This document shows, one piece after another, positions 1 to 8,064 of a DNA stretch of 64,000 nucleotides. The notes under the pieces are model-generated. The model was not told the origin of the DNA. It ran no database searches and was given only the letters and a program-made list of their open reading frames with translations. The DNA is from SCQP01 sp050747745 (GTDB lineage: Bacteria > Acidobacteriota > Terriglobia > Terriglobales > SCQP01), in contig JBOGKM010000109.1 of the NCBI GenBank assembly GCA_050747745.1, positions 120,689 to 184,688 of the forward strand. The letters are read 5' to 3'. How positions within the stretch are numbered: the first letter of the stretch is position 1; each line of letters opens with the position of its first letter. The translations under genes and the position numbers were made by a program.

Positions 1-1
1 G

Positions 2-523
2 CACCCGAATCGCAATCCCGGTCTTGGCCGCGATGGAATCGAGAAGCGGCTGCGCGAGTTCGTGGGGGTGGAATCCATTCTCTGGCTGGGCGAGGGCATC
101 ACCGGCGATGACACCGACGGCCACGTGGATGACCTTACGCGCTTTGTCGCGCCCGGCGTAGTGGTCACGGCCATCGAGGACAATACCGCCGACGCCAACT
201 ACGGCCCCTTGCGGGACAACCTGCGGCGACTGCGGAACCTGCGGGATGCGCGCGGCCGCAAGCTGGAAGTTTTTACCCTCGCCATGCCCGCCCCGCTCGT
301 GCACGAGGGCCAGCGGCTGCCCGCCAGCTACGCCAACTTCTACATCGCCAATGCCGTGGTCCTGCTGCCGCAGTTCGCCTGCCCTCAGGACGAGGCCGCC
401 GCGCGCGTGCTGCAAGGCCTGTTCCCCGGCCGCCGCGTAGTGGGTATGGACTGCCGTGATCTGGTCTGGGGGCTCGGCGCGTTCCATTGCCTGACGCAGC
501 AGCAGCCGCAGCCCACCTCCTGA
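2..523 (+). CDS. aguA: Agmatine deiminase, C-terminal part (5' end outside window)
   Basis: The reading frame is already open at base 2, so the gene starts before the window and only about 173 codons are visible. The protein belongs to the porphyromonas-type peptidylarginine deiminase / agmatine deiminase family, which hydrolyses agmatine to N-carbamoylputrescine and ammonia in the arginine-to-putrescine route. Seen here are the G-D-D-T-D-G-H-V-D segment carrying family acidic and histidine residues, the ANFYIANAVVLLP stretch, and a C-terminal GAFHCLTQQ motif that carries the nucleophilic cysteine. A peptidylarginine deiminase specificity cannot be excluded because the N-terminal half is missing. 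No partner gene lies downstream on this strand. Confidence 0.9.
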   Translation, partial: HPNRNPGLGRDGIEKRLREFVGVESILWLGEGITGDDTDGHVDDLTRFVAPGVVVTAIEDNTADANYGPLRDNLRRLRNLRDARGRKLEVFTLAMPAPLVHEGQRLPASYANFYIANAVVLLPQFACPQDEAAARVLQGLFPGRRVVGMDCRDLVWGLGAFHCLTQQQPQPTS

Positions 524-570
524 ACCAAGTGGACGCAACTGCGCGGCAGGCTTGCACATCACACGGTGAT

Positions 571-738
571 ATGTATTTCCACTGGGCCGCACTCTGGGGA
601 TGGATCTGGGACGGCGTGGTGATCGCTCTCATGACCTATTGGACCCGCCACGACGATCGCGACGGGCACCAATACGAGGATGAGGAAAGCTGGGTTACTC
701 CCCGCGAGGAATGGCACGGCCGGCCGCTTCATCGCTGA
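571..738 (+). CDS. Possible small membrane protein, 55 aa
   Basis: This is a short open frame starting at ATG 571. It has a tryptophan-rich hydrophobic N-terminal segment (WAALWGWIWDGVVIALM) that could cross the membrane once, then a charged acidic tail. It overlaps the 3' end of the convergent metH gene by 44 bases and has no clear ribosome binding site. I do not recognise the family. It may be a chance frame in the gap after the agmatine deiminase gene. Confidence 0.25.
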   Translation: MYFHWAALWGWIWDGVVIALMTYWTRHDDRDGHQYEDEESWVTPREEWHGRPLHR

Positions 739-3700
739 TCGAGTAATACGCACAGGCGGGGTGATGGAACACCAGCGCGCTGGTGGAGGCTTCCGGTTCC
801 ATCATCATTCCGTCGGTGAGGGTGACGCCGATTTCCTGCGGGTGCAACAGCTTCCAGATGCCCAATTGGCCGTTCATGTCCGGGCAAGCCGGATAGCCGA
901 ACGCGTAACGCTTGCCGCGATAGCGGGAGGTGTAGCGATCCTTCATGCTCATGCCGGCAGGATCGGGGAAGCCCCAGTCCTCGCGAATGCGCCGGTGCAG
1001 CCATTCCGCCGCCGCCTCGGCCGATTCCAATGCCAGTACCTGCAGTCCGTGGGAGAACACGTATCGGCCTGCAAGCCGTGCTGCATCCGCGCGTTCCCGC
1101 ACGCCGCCGCCGGCAGTGACCACCATCAGCGCCAGGTGATCGCGTACGCCGTCGTGGGGCGGCAAGACGTAATCGGCCAGGCACAAACCGTTTTCCCTTT
1201 GCTGGCGCTCGAAATGGAAGGTGTGCAGGGGCGCAGCGTCAGCGGGGGCGCGCGGCGCGAACAGATGCAGGTCGTTGCCGTCGGGTTCGGCGGGGAAAAA
1301 CTGCCACACCGCGCGCACGTGCAGCACCGGTTCAGCCTCGATTTTGAGCTGCTCCACCGTCGCGGCCAGCTCCAGCGCTTTGGGATCGCGTGCGGCCAGT
1401 GCCTTTTCAAAGTTGCCTTTGAAGCCGAGATGGTGGCCGTACAGCATGAGCGGATTGATATAGCTCCAGATCTCAGTTAACTGGGGCACATCGCGCAGGT
1501 GGCGCTCGAGGCTGGCCGGCACCGGGATGGGCAAATCAGTAGGCACTTTGGCGCTGCGGCGGGCGGGGAAGCGGGCGGCGGCGGCCGGCGCGGGTGCGCC
1601 GCTGGGGGTGCTGGCGGCTGCCATCGCCCGCGCGCGTTCTCCTTGCAGGCGGGCGCGCCCGGCCGGATCCATGAGAGCGTTGAGCAGCGCGAGGCCGCTC
1701 ATGGCGTCCTTGGCGTAGCACACGGTGCCGCTGTATTCGGGCGCGATGCGCATGTTGGTAAAGCGTTCCGACAGGGCGGCGCCGCCCACCAGCAACGGCG
1801 CCTCAATGCCGGCCTGGCGCAAGTCCCCGGCCGTCACCGCCATCTGGCCCGCGCTTTTGACCAGCAGTCCGGAGAGTCCGATCGCATCGGGATGCTCGCG
1901 ATGATAGGCCTCGATCAACTGTTCCGGGGGAATTTTGATGCCCAGATTCATCACGCGATAACCGTTGTTGGACAAAATGATATCCACCAGGTTCTTCCCA
2001 ATGTCGTGTACGTCGCCTTTGACCGTGGCTAGCAGGATGGAGCCTCTGGCCGCCGATTCCGACTTTTCCATGAATTGCTCCAGATGCGACACGGCGGCTT
2101 TCATCGCCTCGGCGGATTGCAATACCTCGGCCACGATCAGCTCGTTATTGTTGAACAGGCGGCCAACTTCGGCCATGCCGGTCATCAGCGGGCCATTGAT
2201 GATGTCCATCGGTGCAGCGCCTTCAGCGCGCTTGCGATCCAGGTCGGGAATCAGCCCATCCTTGGTGCCTTCGATGATGTAGTGGGCCAAACGCTGGTCG
2301 AGCGGCAGTTGCTGCGAGGTTCTGGCGGCGCTGGGGCGGGGAGCGCGGAAATGTTCGGCCAGGGCGGCAATGTGGTGCTGGTTGAGCGCCGCGCGCTGCG
2401 CCTTGGTCTGTTGCCGCCAGTCGGCGGGCGCACCCGGTGCCACCGTTTCCACGGGAGTGTTGAACAGCAGCGCTTCCGCCAACGCCCGCTCAGGCGCCGG
2501 GATGGAGGCGAACCGTTCCAGCTTTTCCGCGTTCACAATGGCGAGATCCAGTCCGGCCTTGGTGCAGTGGTAGAGAAAAACCGAATTCACGACCTCGCGC
2601 GCCGCCGCCGGCAGACCAAAGGAGACATTGGAAATTCCCAGGATGGTCTTGACTTCCGGCAGCCGCTGCTTGATCAGCCGGACTCCTTCGATGGTTTCCG
2701 CCGCGCCGCCAATGTAGTTCTCATCGCCGGTGGCGCAGGGGAAGACCAGAGCATCGATCGCCAGATTATGCGCAGGGATACCATATTTGCCGGTGAGCAG
2801 AGCCAGCGAACGTTCGGCGATGGCCAGCTTGCGTTCACGCGTGAACGCCTGCGCCTGCAGTTTGTCCTCGTCAATGCAGCCCACCACCAGCGCCGAGCCG
2901 TAGCGGCGCGCCAGCGGGCACACGCGTTCGAACTTGTCTTCTCCGTCCTCGAGGTTGATCGAGTTGATCAGTCCCTTGCCCTGGCAGAACGTCAGCGCGC
3001 GCTCGACCGCGGCGGCGTCGGTGGTATCGATCATGACCGGGACTTTGATCTTGCGAATGAGTTTTTCGTAGAACGGCGCGATGTCGCCCATCTCCTCGCG
3101 CTCGGTGCTTTGCAGGCAGACGTCGATAATATGGGCGCCGTTTTTCACCTGGCGGCGCGCGATCTCGGTGGCTTCCTCCCACTTCTCTTCCGCCACCAGG
3201 CGCTTGAACAGCCGCGAGCCGACAATATTGGTGCGCTCACCCACGATCAAGGGCCGGGTGGAATCCTCGGCCTCGATGGTTTCGATGCCGCTGTACAAGG
3301 CTCGCGGCGACGGCGATGGGGGCGTGCGCGGCGGCTTGCCCGCCGCCATGGCCGCCAGCGCGGCAATATGCGCGGGCGTGGTGCCGCAGCAGCCGCCAAT
3401 GATGTTGACCCAGCCATGCTGGACAAAACGCTCCAATTGATGGGCCAGCGAGGCAGGTGTTTCCCGGTACTGGCCTTCTTCGTTGGGCAGTCCGGCGTTG
3501 GGATAGCAGGAAATATAGCGATGGCTGAGATTATGCAGGGTGCGCAGGTGGTCGGTCATGAACTCCGGGCCGGTGGCGCAATTGAGTCCGATGGAGAGCA
3601 GCTCGGCGTGCTCGAGGGAAACCCACAGCGCTTCGGCGCTCTGGCCGGCCAGCATGGTCCCCATGGCCTCGATCGTTCCCGACACCATCACGGGAACGTT

Positions 3701-4273
3701 TTCTCCCCGGGTGCGGGCGGCGTCGGCAATGCCGATCAGGGCAGCTTTGATATTGCGGGTATCCTGGCAGGTTTCCACCAGGAGCAGGTCAGCGCCGCCG
3801 TCGAGCAGGCCGGCCGCCTGCAGTGCGAAGGCCTGGCGCAATTGCTCGAAGCTCACGCCTCCGGTGACGGTAATGGCCTTGGTGGTCGGACCCATCGAGC
3901 CGGCTACCCAGCGCGGGCGTGCCGAGGTGGCAGCGGCGTCGGCCGCTTGCCGGGCCAGCCGCGCGGCTTCGCGGCTGATTGCCTCCGCGCGCGCCTCCAG
4001 TCCGTATTCAGCGAGGACGATGGGCGTGCTGCCGAAGCTGTCGGTCTCGATGATATCGGCGCCCGCTTCCAGGTATTGGCGGTGTACGTCCACGATCACG
4101 TCCGGACGGGTGCACACCAGGTTCTCGTTGCAACCATCCAGCGCCGGCCCCCCGAAATCGGCGGCGCTGAGCTGACGCTGCTGCAGCATGGTTCCCATGG
4201 CGCCGTCCAGCACCAGGATGCGTTCGGTGAGCGCAGCGGCCAGGGCTTGGCGGCGTTGGGCGGCAGAGGACAT
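695..4273 (-). CDS. metH: Cobalamin-dependent methionine synthase
   Basis: Transfers the methyl group of 5-methyltetrahydrofolate to homocysteine through enzyme-bound cobalamin, giving methionine. The protein is 1192 aa, the usual full length. Domains in order: homocysteine-binding barrel (about 10-320) with zinc cysteines in LNCATG and GGCCGTTP (near residue 293); pterin-binding barrel (about 344-610, starting VGERTNIVGS); cobalamin-binding domain with the DxHxxG motif in KGDVHDIGKN (near 754); and the SAM-dependent reactivation domain (about 930-1190) with GYPACPD. The start at 4273 (MSSAAQRR) is chosen because family similarity begins there; the frame upstream is antisense-like sequence inside aroA. 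It follows aroA by 13 bases, so the two are probably cotranscribed. Its cofactor need matches the cobalamin riboswitch and receptor near 18-20.7 kb. Confidence 0.97.
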   Translation of the reverse strand: MSSAAQRRQALAAALTERILVLDGAMGTMLQQRQLSAADFGGPALDGCNENLVCTRPDVIVDVHRQYLEAGADIIETDSFGSTPIVLAEYGLEARAEAISREAARLARQAADAAATSARPRWVAGSMGPTTKAITVTGGVSFEQLRQAFALQAAGLLDGGADLLLVETCQDTRNIKAALIGIADAARTRGENVPVMVSGTIEAMGTMLAGQSAEALWVSLEHAELLSIGLNCATGPEFMTDHLRTLHNLSHRYISCYPNAGLPNEEGQYRETPASLAHQLERFVQHGWVNIIGGCCGTTPAHIAALAAMAAGKPPRTPPSPSPRALYSGIETIEAEDSTRPLIVGERTNIVGSRLFKRLVAEEKWEEATEIARRQVKNGAHIIDVCLQSTEREEMGDIAPFYEKLIRKIKVPVMIDTTDAAAVERALTFCQGKGLINSINLEDGEDKFERVCPLARRYGSALVVGCIDEDKLQAQAFTRERKLAIAERSLALLTGKYGIPAHNLAIDALVFPCATGDENYIGGAAETIEGVRLIKQRLPEVKTILGISNVSFGLPAAAREVVNSVFLYHCTKAGLDLAIVNAEKLERFASIPAPERALAEALLFNTPVETVAPGAPADWRQQTKAQRAALNQHHIAALAEHFRAPRPSAARTSQQLPLDQRLAHYIIEGTKDGLIPDLDRKRAEGAAPMDIINGPLMTGMAEVGRLFNNNELIVAEVLQSAEAMKAAVSHLEQFMEKSESAARGSILLATVKGDVHDIGKNLVDIILSNNGYRVMNLGIKIPPEQLIEAYHREHPDAIGLSGLLVKSAGQMAVTAGDLRQAGIEAPLLVGGAALSERFTNMRIAPEYSGTVCYAKDAMSGLALLNALMDPAGRARLQGERARAMAAASTPSGAPAPAAAARFPARRSAKVPTDLPIPVPASLERHLRDVPQLTEIWSYINPLMLYGHHLGFKGNFEKALAARDPKALELAATVEQLKIEAEPVLHVRAVWQFFPAEPDGNDLHLFAPRAPADAAPLHTFHFERQQRENGLCLADYVLPPHDGVRDHLALMVVTAGGGVRERADAARLAGRYVFSHGLQVLALESAEAAAEWLHRRIREDWGFPDPAGMSMKDRYTSRYRGKRYAFGYPACPDMNGQLGIWKLLHPQEIGVTLTDGMMMEPEASTSALVFHHPACAYYSISDEAAGRAIPRGE

Positions 4274-4286
4274 GCAGATTTCTAGT

Positions 4287-5591
4287 TTAGCGTTCCGCCA
4301 GCCGCTCCAGCGTGGCGAAGAAGCTAGGATAGGAAATGGCGGCGCAGCCGGCATCGGCGATCGTACTGTCGCCGGAGGCAAGCAGGGCCGCAACCGCAAA
4401 CGCCATGGCGATGCGGTGGTCGCCATGACTGGCCAACGCGGCGCCATGCAGGCGCTGACGCCCGGGGACAAACAGTGAGTCCGCCTGCACTGCGCAGATG
4501 GCGCCCATCGCGTCCAGGTTGCGGCGAATCGCCGCCAGGCGATCGCTTTCCTTGACGCGCAGTTCGCCCACATCGTCGAACTGAATACCCGCCTGCGTGC
4601 GGGTTGCCAGGACGGCCAGGATCGGAATTTCATCGATCAGGGCCGCTGCTTCCGCGCCGGCGATGCGGGCGGCGGAAAGCTGCGGCGGCCCGTCCAGATG
4701 CAGGCTGCCCACCAGCTCGCCACCGCGCTCTTCGAGGGCCACCACCTGAGGGCGCGCTCCCAGCCGCCGCAGCACATCCAGCAGCGCCGCGCGGGTGGGG
4801 TTGAGCGCGACGTCATCCACCAGGAGATCGGAATCCGGCAGGCAGGCTGCCGCACAAAGAAAAAATGCCGCCGAGCTGGGGTCTCCGGGAATGCGGAACG
4901 CACCCAGCGGTGCCAGGCGCTCGACCGGTCCGGTGAGCGCGCAGGCCGCCGGCCGTGCCTGCTGTTCCAGCGCCACGCCCAGATGGCGCAGCAGCACCTC
5001 GGTGTGATCGCGCGTGGGCACGGGTTCGCTGATGCGCGTTGTGCCGCGGGCGTAGAGTCCGGCCAGCAACAGGGCGCTTTTTACCTGGGCGCTGGCGATG
5101 GGCAGCGCGTAATCGAGCCCGCGCAACCCGGCGCCGGGAGCGAACTGCAGCGGCGGGCGCTCGCCTGCCGCTGCGGTGATGCTCGCTCCCATCGCCCGCA
5201 GCGGTTCGGTGATCCGCCCCATGGGCCGCCGGCTCAGCGAAGCATCGCCGCCAATGGCCGCAGCGTAGGGCTGCGCCGCCAAGATACCGCTGAGCAGGCG
5301 CAGGGTCGTTCCCGAGTTGCCTGCGTGGAGCGCCGCGGTGGGAGCGCGGAGCCCGCGCAATCCCACCCCGGACATCGTGACCGCATCCTCGCCCGTGCGG
5401 GTCACCGGCACGCCCAGTGCTTGCAGGCAGTTCAGCGTGCTCTGGCAATCCTCGCCGTCGGCAAAATGGCTGAGCTGCGAGGCGCCGTCGCCAAGCGCGG
5501 CCAGCAGAGCACAGCGGTGCGAGATGGATTTGTCGCCGGGTGGACGCACCGCACCGGATAGGCGGCGGGCTGGCGATATGACAATGTCCAT
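4287..5591 (-). CDS. aroA: 3-phosphoshikimate 1-carboxyvinyltransferase (EPSP synthase)
   Basis: Sixth step of the shikimate pathway: joins phosphoenolpyruvate to shikimate-3-phosphate. The protein is 434 aa. The N-terminal RPPGDKSISHR motif supplies the catalytic lysine and substrate contacts. GNSGTTLRLL, SRRPMGRI, LRVKESDRLA and GDHRIAMAF are the other family signatures. The GNSGTT and RPMxR forms resemble the class II (Bacillus/Agrobacterium-like) group more than E. coli AroA. The start at 5591 (MDIVISPARR) is chosen over an in-frame extension to 5675 that would run into rnpB. The start codon lies only 10 bases beyond the rnpB 3' end, with no good Shine-Dalgarno sequence. metH follows immediately. 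Confidence 0.96.
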   Translation of the reverse strand: MDIVISPARRLSGAVRPPGDKSISHRCALLAALGDGASQLSHFADGEDCQSTLNCLQALGVPVTRTGEDAVTMSGVGLRGLRAPTAALHAGNSGTTLRLLSGILAAQPYAAAIGGDASLSRRPMGRITEPLRAMGASITAAAGERPPLQFAPGAGLRGLDYALPIASAQVKSALLLAGLYARGTTRISEPVPTRDHTEVLLRHLGVALEQQARPAACALTGPVERLAPLGAFRIPGDPSSAAFFLCAAACLPDSDLLVDDVALNPTRAALLDVLRRLGARPQVVALEERGGELVGSLHLDGPPQLSAARIAGAEAAALIDEIPILAVLATRTQAGIQFDDVGELRVKESDRLAAIRRNLDAMGAICAVQADSLFVPGRQRLHGAALASHGDHRIAMAFAVAALLASGDSTIADAGCAAISYPSFFATLERLAER

Positions 5592-5601
5592 GAAAAACTG
5601 T

Positions 5602-6012
5602 GGCAAGCGGACTATAAGCCGGATTCTGTACCGAGGCTTGCACCCCGGCGGCAACCATTCCTCTGGAGCAGCCATTACGGGCTGCCTCTAGCGGTCTACC
5701 CGGGAGTTCGCGGACCGCTTGCGCGGCCCTGGCGGGCTGGGAAAACCCTCCCTCCCCTATTTGGCCTTGCTCCACGTGGGGTTTGCCCTGCCTCCGCTGT
5801 CGCCAGCGGAGCGGTGCGCTCTTACCGCACCTTTTCACCCTTGCTACCCGCCCACAGGCGGGCAGCGGTATGTTTTCTGTGGCACTTTCCGTAAACCGGC
5901 TTTGTGAAGCCGGCCTCCTGGCCGTTAGCCAGCACGCTTCCCGGTGGAGTCCGGACTTTCCTCGACCGCGCCGGCTCGCGCCCGCGCGGCCGCGATTGCC
6001 CGTCCGCCTGCC
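5602..6012 (-). ncRNA. rnpB: RNase P RNA, bacterial type A
   Basis: Catalytic RNA that matures tRNA 5' ends. On the minus strand the sequence carries the 5' conserved GAGGAAAGTCCGGACTCC block, the internal AGGGTGAAAAGGTGCGGTAAGAG region, AGCAAGGCCAAATAGGGG, and the 3' GAATCCGGCTTATAG block. Both ends were set by an 11-bp P1 helix: GGCAGGCGGAC at the 5' end (6012-6002) pairs fully, with one G-U, to GTCCGCTTGCC at the 3' end (5612-5602). A run of five U follows directly at 5598-5594. The gene begins just after the stop codon of a decayed PIN-domain gene and ends 10 bases before the aroA start. Confidence 0.97.
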
Positions 6013-6018
6013 GAACTC

Positions 6019-6413
6019 CTATTCTAGCGCGGCAGCCGGGTCCCAGCAGGGAATGCCCTCAGCCCGGGCCGCCGCCAACAACCTCTGGTCTGAGCAAATG
6101 AACTGTACCGGCTGGTTCTGCTGGAGCGCCATGCACGCGGCGAGCTGCAGGGCATCGGGCGCGCGCAGGGGATGGCGATCTATGAAAACGGCCGCCAGGT
6201 CGAAGGCTGCCTCGTTCAGCGGCTGGCGCAACCAGTGGCGCTCCAGGCGGGCGCGTAAGTGCGCCAGTGCCGCGTTCGCGGTTTGTGGCGCGAGGGTGCC
6301 CGCGCGTTCAAGACGGTGACGCAAGCAATCTCGCCACCGGGAGGAGCTATGCCGAGCTGGTTCAGCTTCTCGCGGACAGCTTCCGTGTATTCTTTTACGG
6401 TTTTGGCTGCCAT
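6019..6413 (-). pseudogene. PIN-domain (VapC-like) toxin remnant, frameshifted
   Basis: The C-terminal part reads as a PIN-domain ribonuclease: LERAGTLAPQTANAALAHL, then HPLRAPDALQLAACMA and FICSDQRLLAAARAEG, which hold the two C-terminal acidic positions. The front part, from an ATG at 6413 with a good GGGGAG ribosome site (MAAKTVKEYTEAV ... GGEIACVTVLN), is in a different frame. The switch from family-like sequence in one frame (IACVTVLNA) to the other (LERAGTLAP) near 6310 indicates a frameshift. The N-terminal DxxxL acidic motif of an active PIN enzyme is absent. No antitoxin gene is visible beside it. It lies immediately upstream of rnpB on the same strand. Confidence 0.55.
6021..6026 (-). 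promoter_or_regulatory. Probable -10 box of rnpB
   Basis: TAGAAT on the minus strand, with its downstream edge 8 bases from the 5' end of the P1 helix of rnpB. This is the right distance for a sigma-70 type start. No convincing -35 box is visible 16-18 bases upstream. The box overlaps the stop codon of the PIN-domain remnant. Confidence 0.5.
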
Positions 6414-6476
6414 TTCTCCCCACTCATAGATACAAGAGGATCGGAGCTGGTTGTCACGAGCCGTGCGGGCTCGCCA

Positions 6477-6485
6477 TGCTAAAAT
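6477..6485 (+). promoter_or_regulatory. Extended -10 promoter element of tRNA-Ala
   Basis: TGCTAAAAT, an extended -10 (TGn plus TAAAAT), ends 12 bases before the mature tRNA 5' end. A TTGTCA at 6451-6456 is too far away (23-base spacer) to act as a standard -35. Confidence 0.45.
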
Positions 6486-6496
6486 CGACCTTCGCA

Positions 6497-6573
<77 letters not shown>

Positions 6574-6578
6574 TCCTC

Positions 6579-6791
6579 GTGAACCGATCGTCCTATCTGG
6601 TGTGGCTGGGGCTGGCATTGCTCGTCGGCGGGCTGGTCGTGCTGCTGCTGCCTGCCCTGGCAGCAACGGCCTTCGGGGGCGGCCCACCTCGGGGCGGACC
6701 GAACGATCCATGGTGGGCTGCCGGCGCGGCCGCGTTGGGGCTGATTGTTCTGCTTTGGCAGCAGCGACAAGCGCGCCGGCGCCAGCAATAA
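6579..6791 (+). CDS. Small two-helix membrane protein, 70 aa
   Basis: Starts at GTG 6579, six bases after the tRNA, and ends 10 bases before deoB. Two hydrophobic stretches are visible: YLVWLGLALLVGGLVVLLL (about 6-24) and WWAAGAAALGLIVLLW (about 45-60). They are separated by a Gly/Pro-rich loop, and the protein ends in a basic tail (QRQARRRQQ), so both termini may face the cytoplasm. I do not recognise the family. Its fit between the tRNA and deoB with no other overlap supports a real gene; cotranscription with deoB is likely. Confidence 0.6.
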   Translation: MNRSSYLVWLGLALLVGGLVVLLLPALAATAFGGGPPRGGPNDPWWAAGAAALGLIVLLWQQRQARRRQQ

Positions 6792-6801
6792 TCATGGCAT
6801 T

Positions 6802-8064
6802 ATGAATGCCCGTTTCCGGCGTGTCATGCTCATCGTGCTCGATAGCGTGGGCGTCGGCGCCATGCCCGATGCCGCGCACTACGGGCCCAACGATGCCGCC
6901 AGCGACACCCTGGGTCACGTGCTCGAACGCCATGCCGTACCGCTGCCTACGCTGCAACGGCTGGGTCTGGGAAACATCCGGACCTTGACCGGCATTCCAC
7001 CGGCCGCGGCTCCGGCAGCCAGTTTCGGCCGCTGCGCGCTGCGCTCCGACGGGAAGGACACCACCACCGGGCACTGGGAAATGGCGGGCATCATTCTCGA
7101 TCCCGGGTTCCCCGTCTTCCCCGGCGGCTTTCCGGCGCAACTCATCGCCGCCTTCGAAAGCCGAATCGGCCGCCGCACACTCGGCAATGTTGCCGCCAGC
7201 GGCACGGAAATTATCCAGCGCCTCGGGCCGGAGCATCTGCGAACCGGCTTTCCCATCGTCTACACCTCGGCGGATAGCGTCTTTCAGGTGGCGGCGCATG
7301 AAGACCGCGTGCCTCTCGATGAGCTTTACGCCATGTGCGCCGGCGCGCGCCAGCTGCTGCAGGGACCCTGGCGCGTCGGCCGGGTCATCGCCCGGCCCTT
7401 CGTTGGCGATGCCACGACCGGCTTTACCCGCACCCGCCATCGCCACGATTACGCCGTGCCGCCGCCGCCGGGCATGCTGCTCGACCAACTTGCAGGCGCC
7501 GGCGTGGCCGTACACGCGGTGGGTAAAATCGTTGATATTTTTCTTGGCCGCGGCATCGGCAGCCATGCCGCCATGGCCTCCAACGCCGAAGGCCTGGCGC
7601 AGACACGGGCCGCTCTGGACGTGATCGACACGGGTCTGATCTTCACCAATCTGGTGGACTTCGATATGATCTACGGCCATCGCAACGACGTGGCCGGCTA
7701 CGCCGCCGCGCTGGCGGAATGCGATGCCGGGCTGGCGCGGATGCTCGCCGTCCTGAAATCGGACGATCTGCTGCTGCTCACCGCCGATCACGGCTGCGAT
7801 CCCACCACCCCATCGACGGATCACTCGCGTGAGTACGTGCCCTTGCTGGCGTATTCGCGTGGCCTGAGAGGCGGCGTGCACCTGGGCACGCGCGCCTCGC
7901 TGGCCGATATCGGCCAGACCATTGCCGAGAACTTCGGCGTGCGGCTCGCCGCGGGAGCCTCATTCCTGCCGGAGCTGGCCGGAGCTATCCCAGCGGGTTC
8001 GGTTCTCCGCCGCGATCGCCGTGGAGATAAATGTTTTAGTGGCCGTTCCGGCGCGGCAGACTGA
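6802..8064 (+). CDS. deoB: Phosphopentomutase
   Basis: Interconverts (deoxy)ribose-1-phosphate and -5-phosphate, linking nucleoside breakdown to central metabolism. The protein is 420 aa, a member of the alkaline phosphatase superfamily. Metal-binding and catalytic motifs: IVLDSVGVGAMPDA near the N-terminus, SDGKDTTTGHWEMAG around residues 75-92 with the phosphorylated threonine region, and LLTADHGCDPTTPSTDHSRE near 325-345. The start at 6802 (MNARFRRVM) puts the first beta strand close to the N-terminus; ATG 6823 is an alternative. The last 15 or so residues are unusual and overlap the convergent PIG-L gene by 29 bases. Confidence 0.95.
   Translation: MNARFRRVMLIVLDSVGVGAMPDAAHYGPNDAASDTLGHVLERHAVPLPTLQRLGLGNIRTLTGIPPAAAPAASFGRCALRSDGKDTTTGHWEMAGIILDPGFPVFPGGFPAQLIAAFESRIGRRTLGNVAASGTEIIQRLGPEHLRTGFPIVYTSADSVFQVAAHEDRVPLDELYAMCAGARQLLQGPWRVGRVIARPFVGDATTGFTRTRHRHDYAVPPPPGMLLDQLAGAGVAVHAVGKIVDIFLGRGIGSHAAMASNAEGLAQTRAALDVIDTGLIFTNLVDFDMIYGHRNDVAGYAAALAECDAGLARMLAVLKSDDLLLLTADHGCDPTTPSTDHSREYVPLLAYSRGLRGGVHLGTRASLADIGQTIAENFGVRLAAGASFLPELAGAIPAGSVLRRDRRGDKCFSGRSGAAD

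Noticed and set aside
2075..4285. A 736-codon open frame on the plus strand opposite metH
   Set aside because: It mirrors the metH codons, has no family sense, and metH has every expected motif; long antisense frames are normal at this GC content.
6451..6456. TTGTCA as -35 box for the tRNA gene
   Set aside because: The spacer to the -10 box would be 23 bases; the extended -10 alone explains the promoter better.
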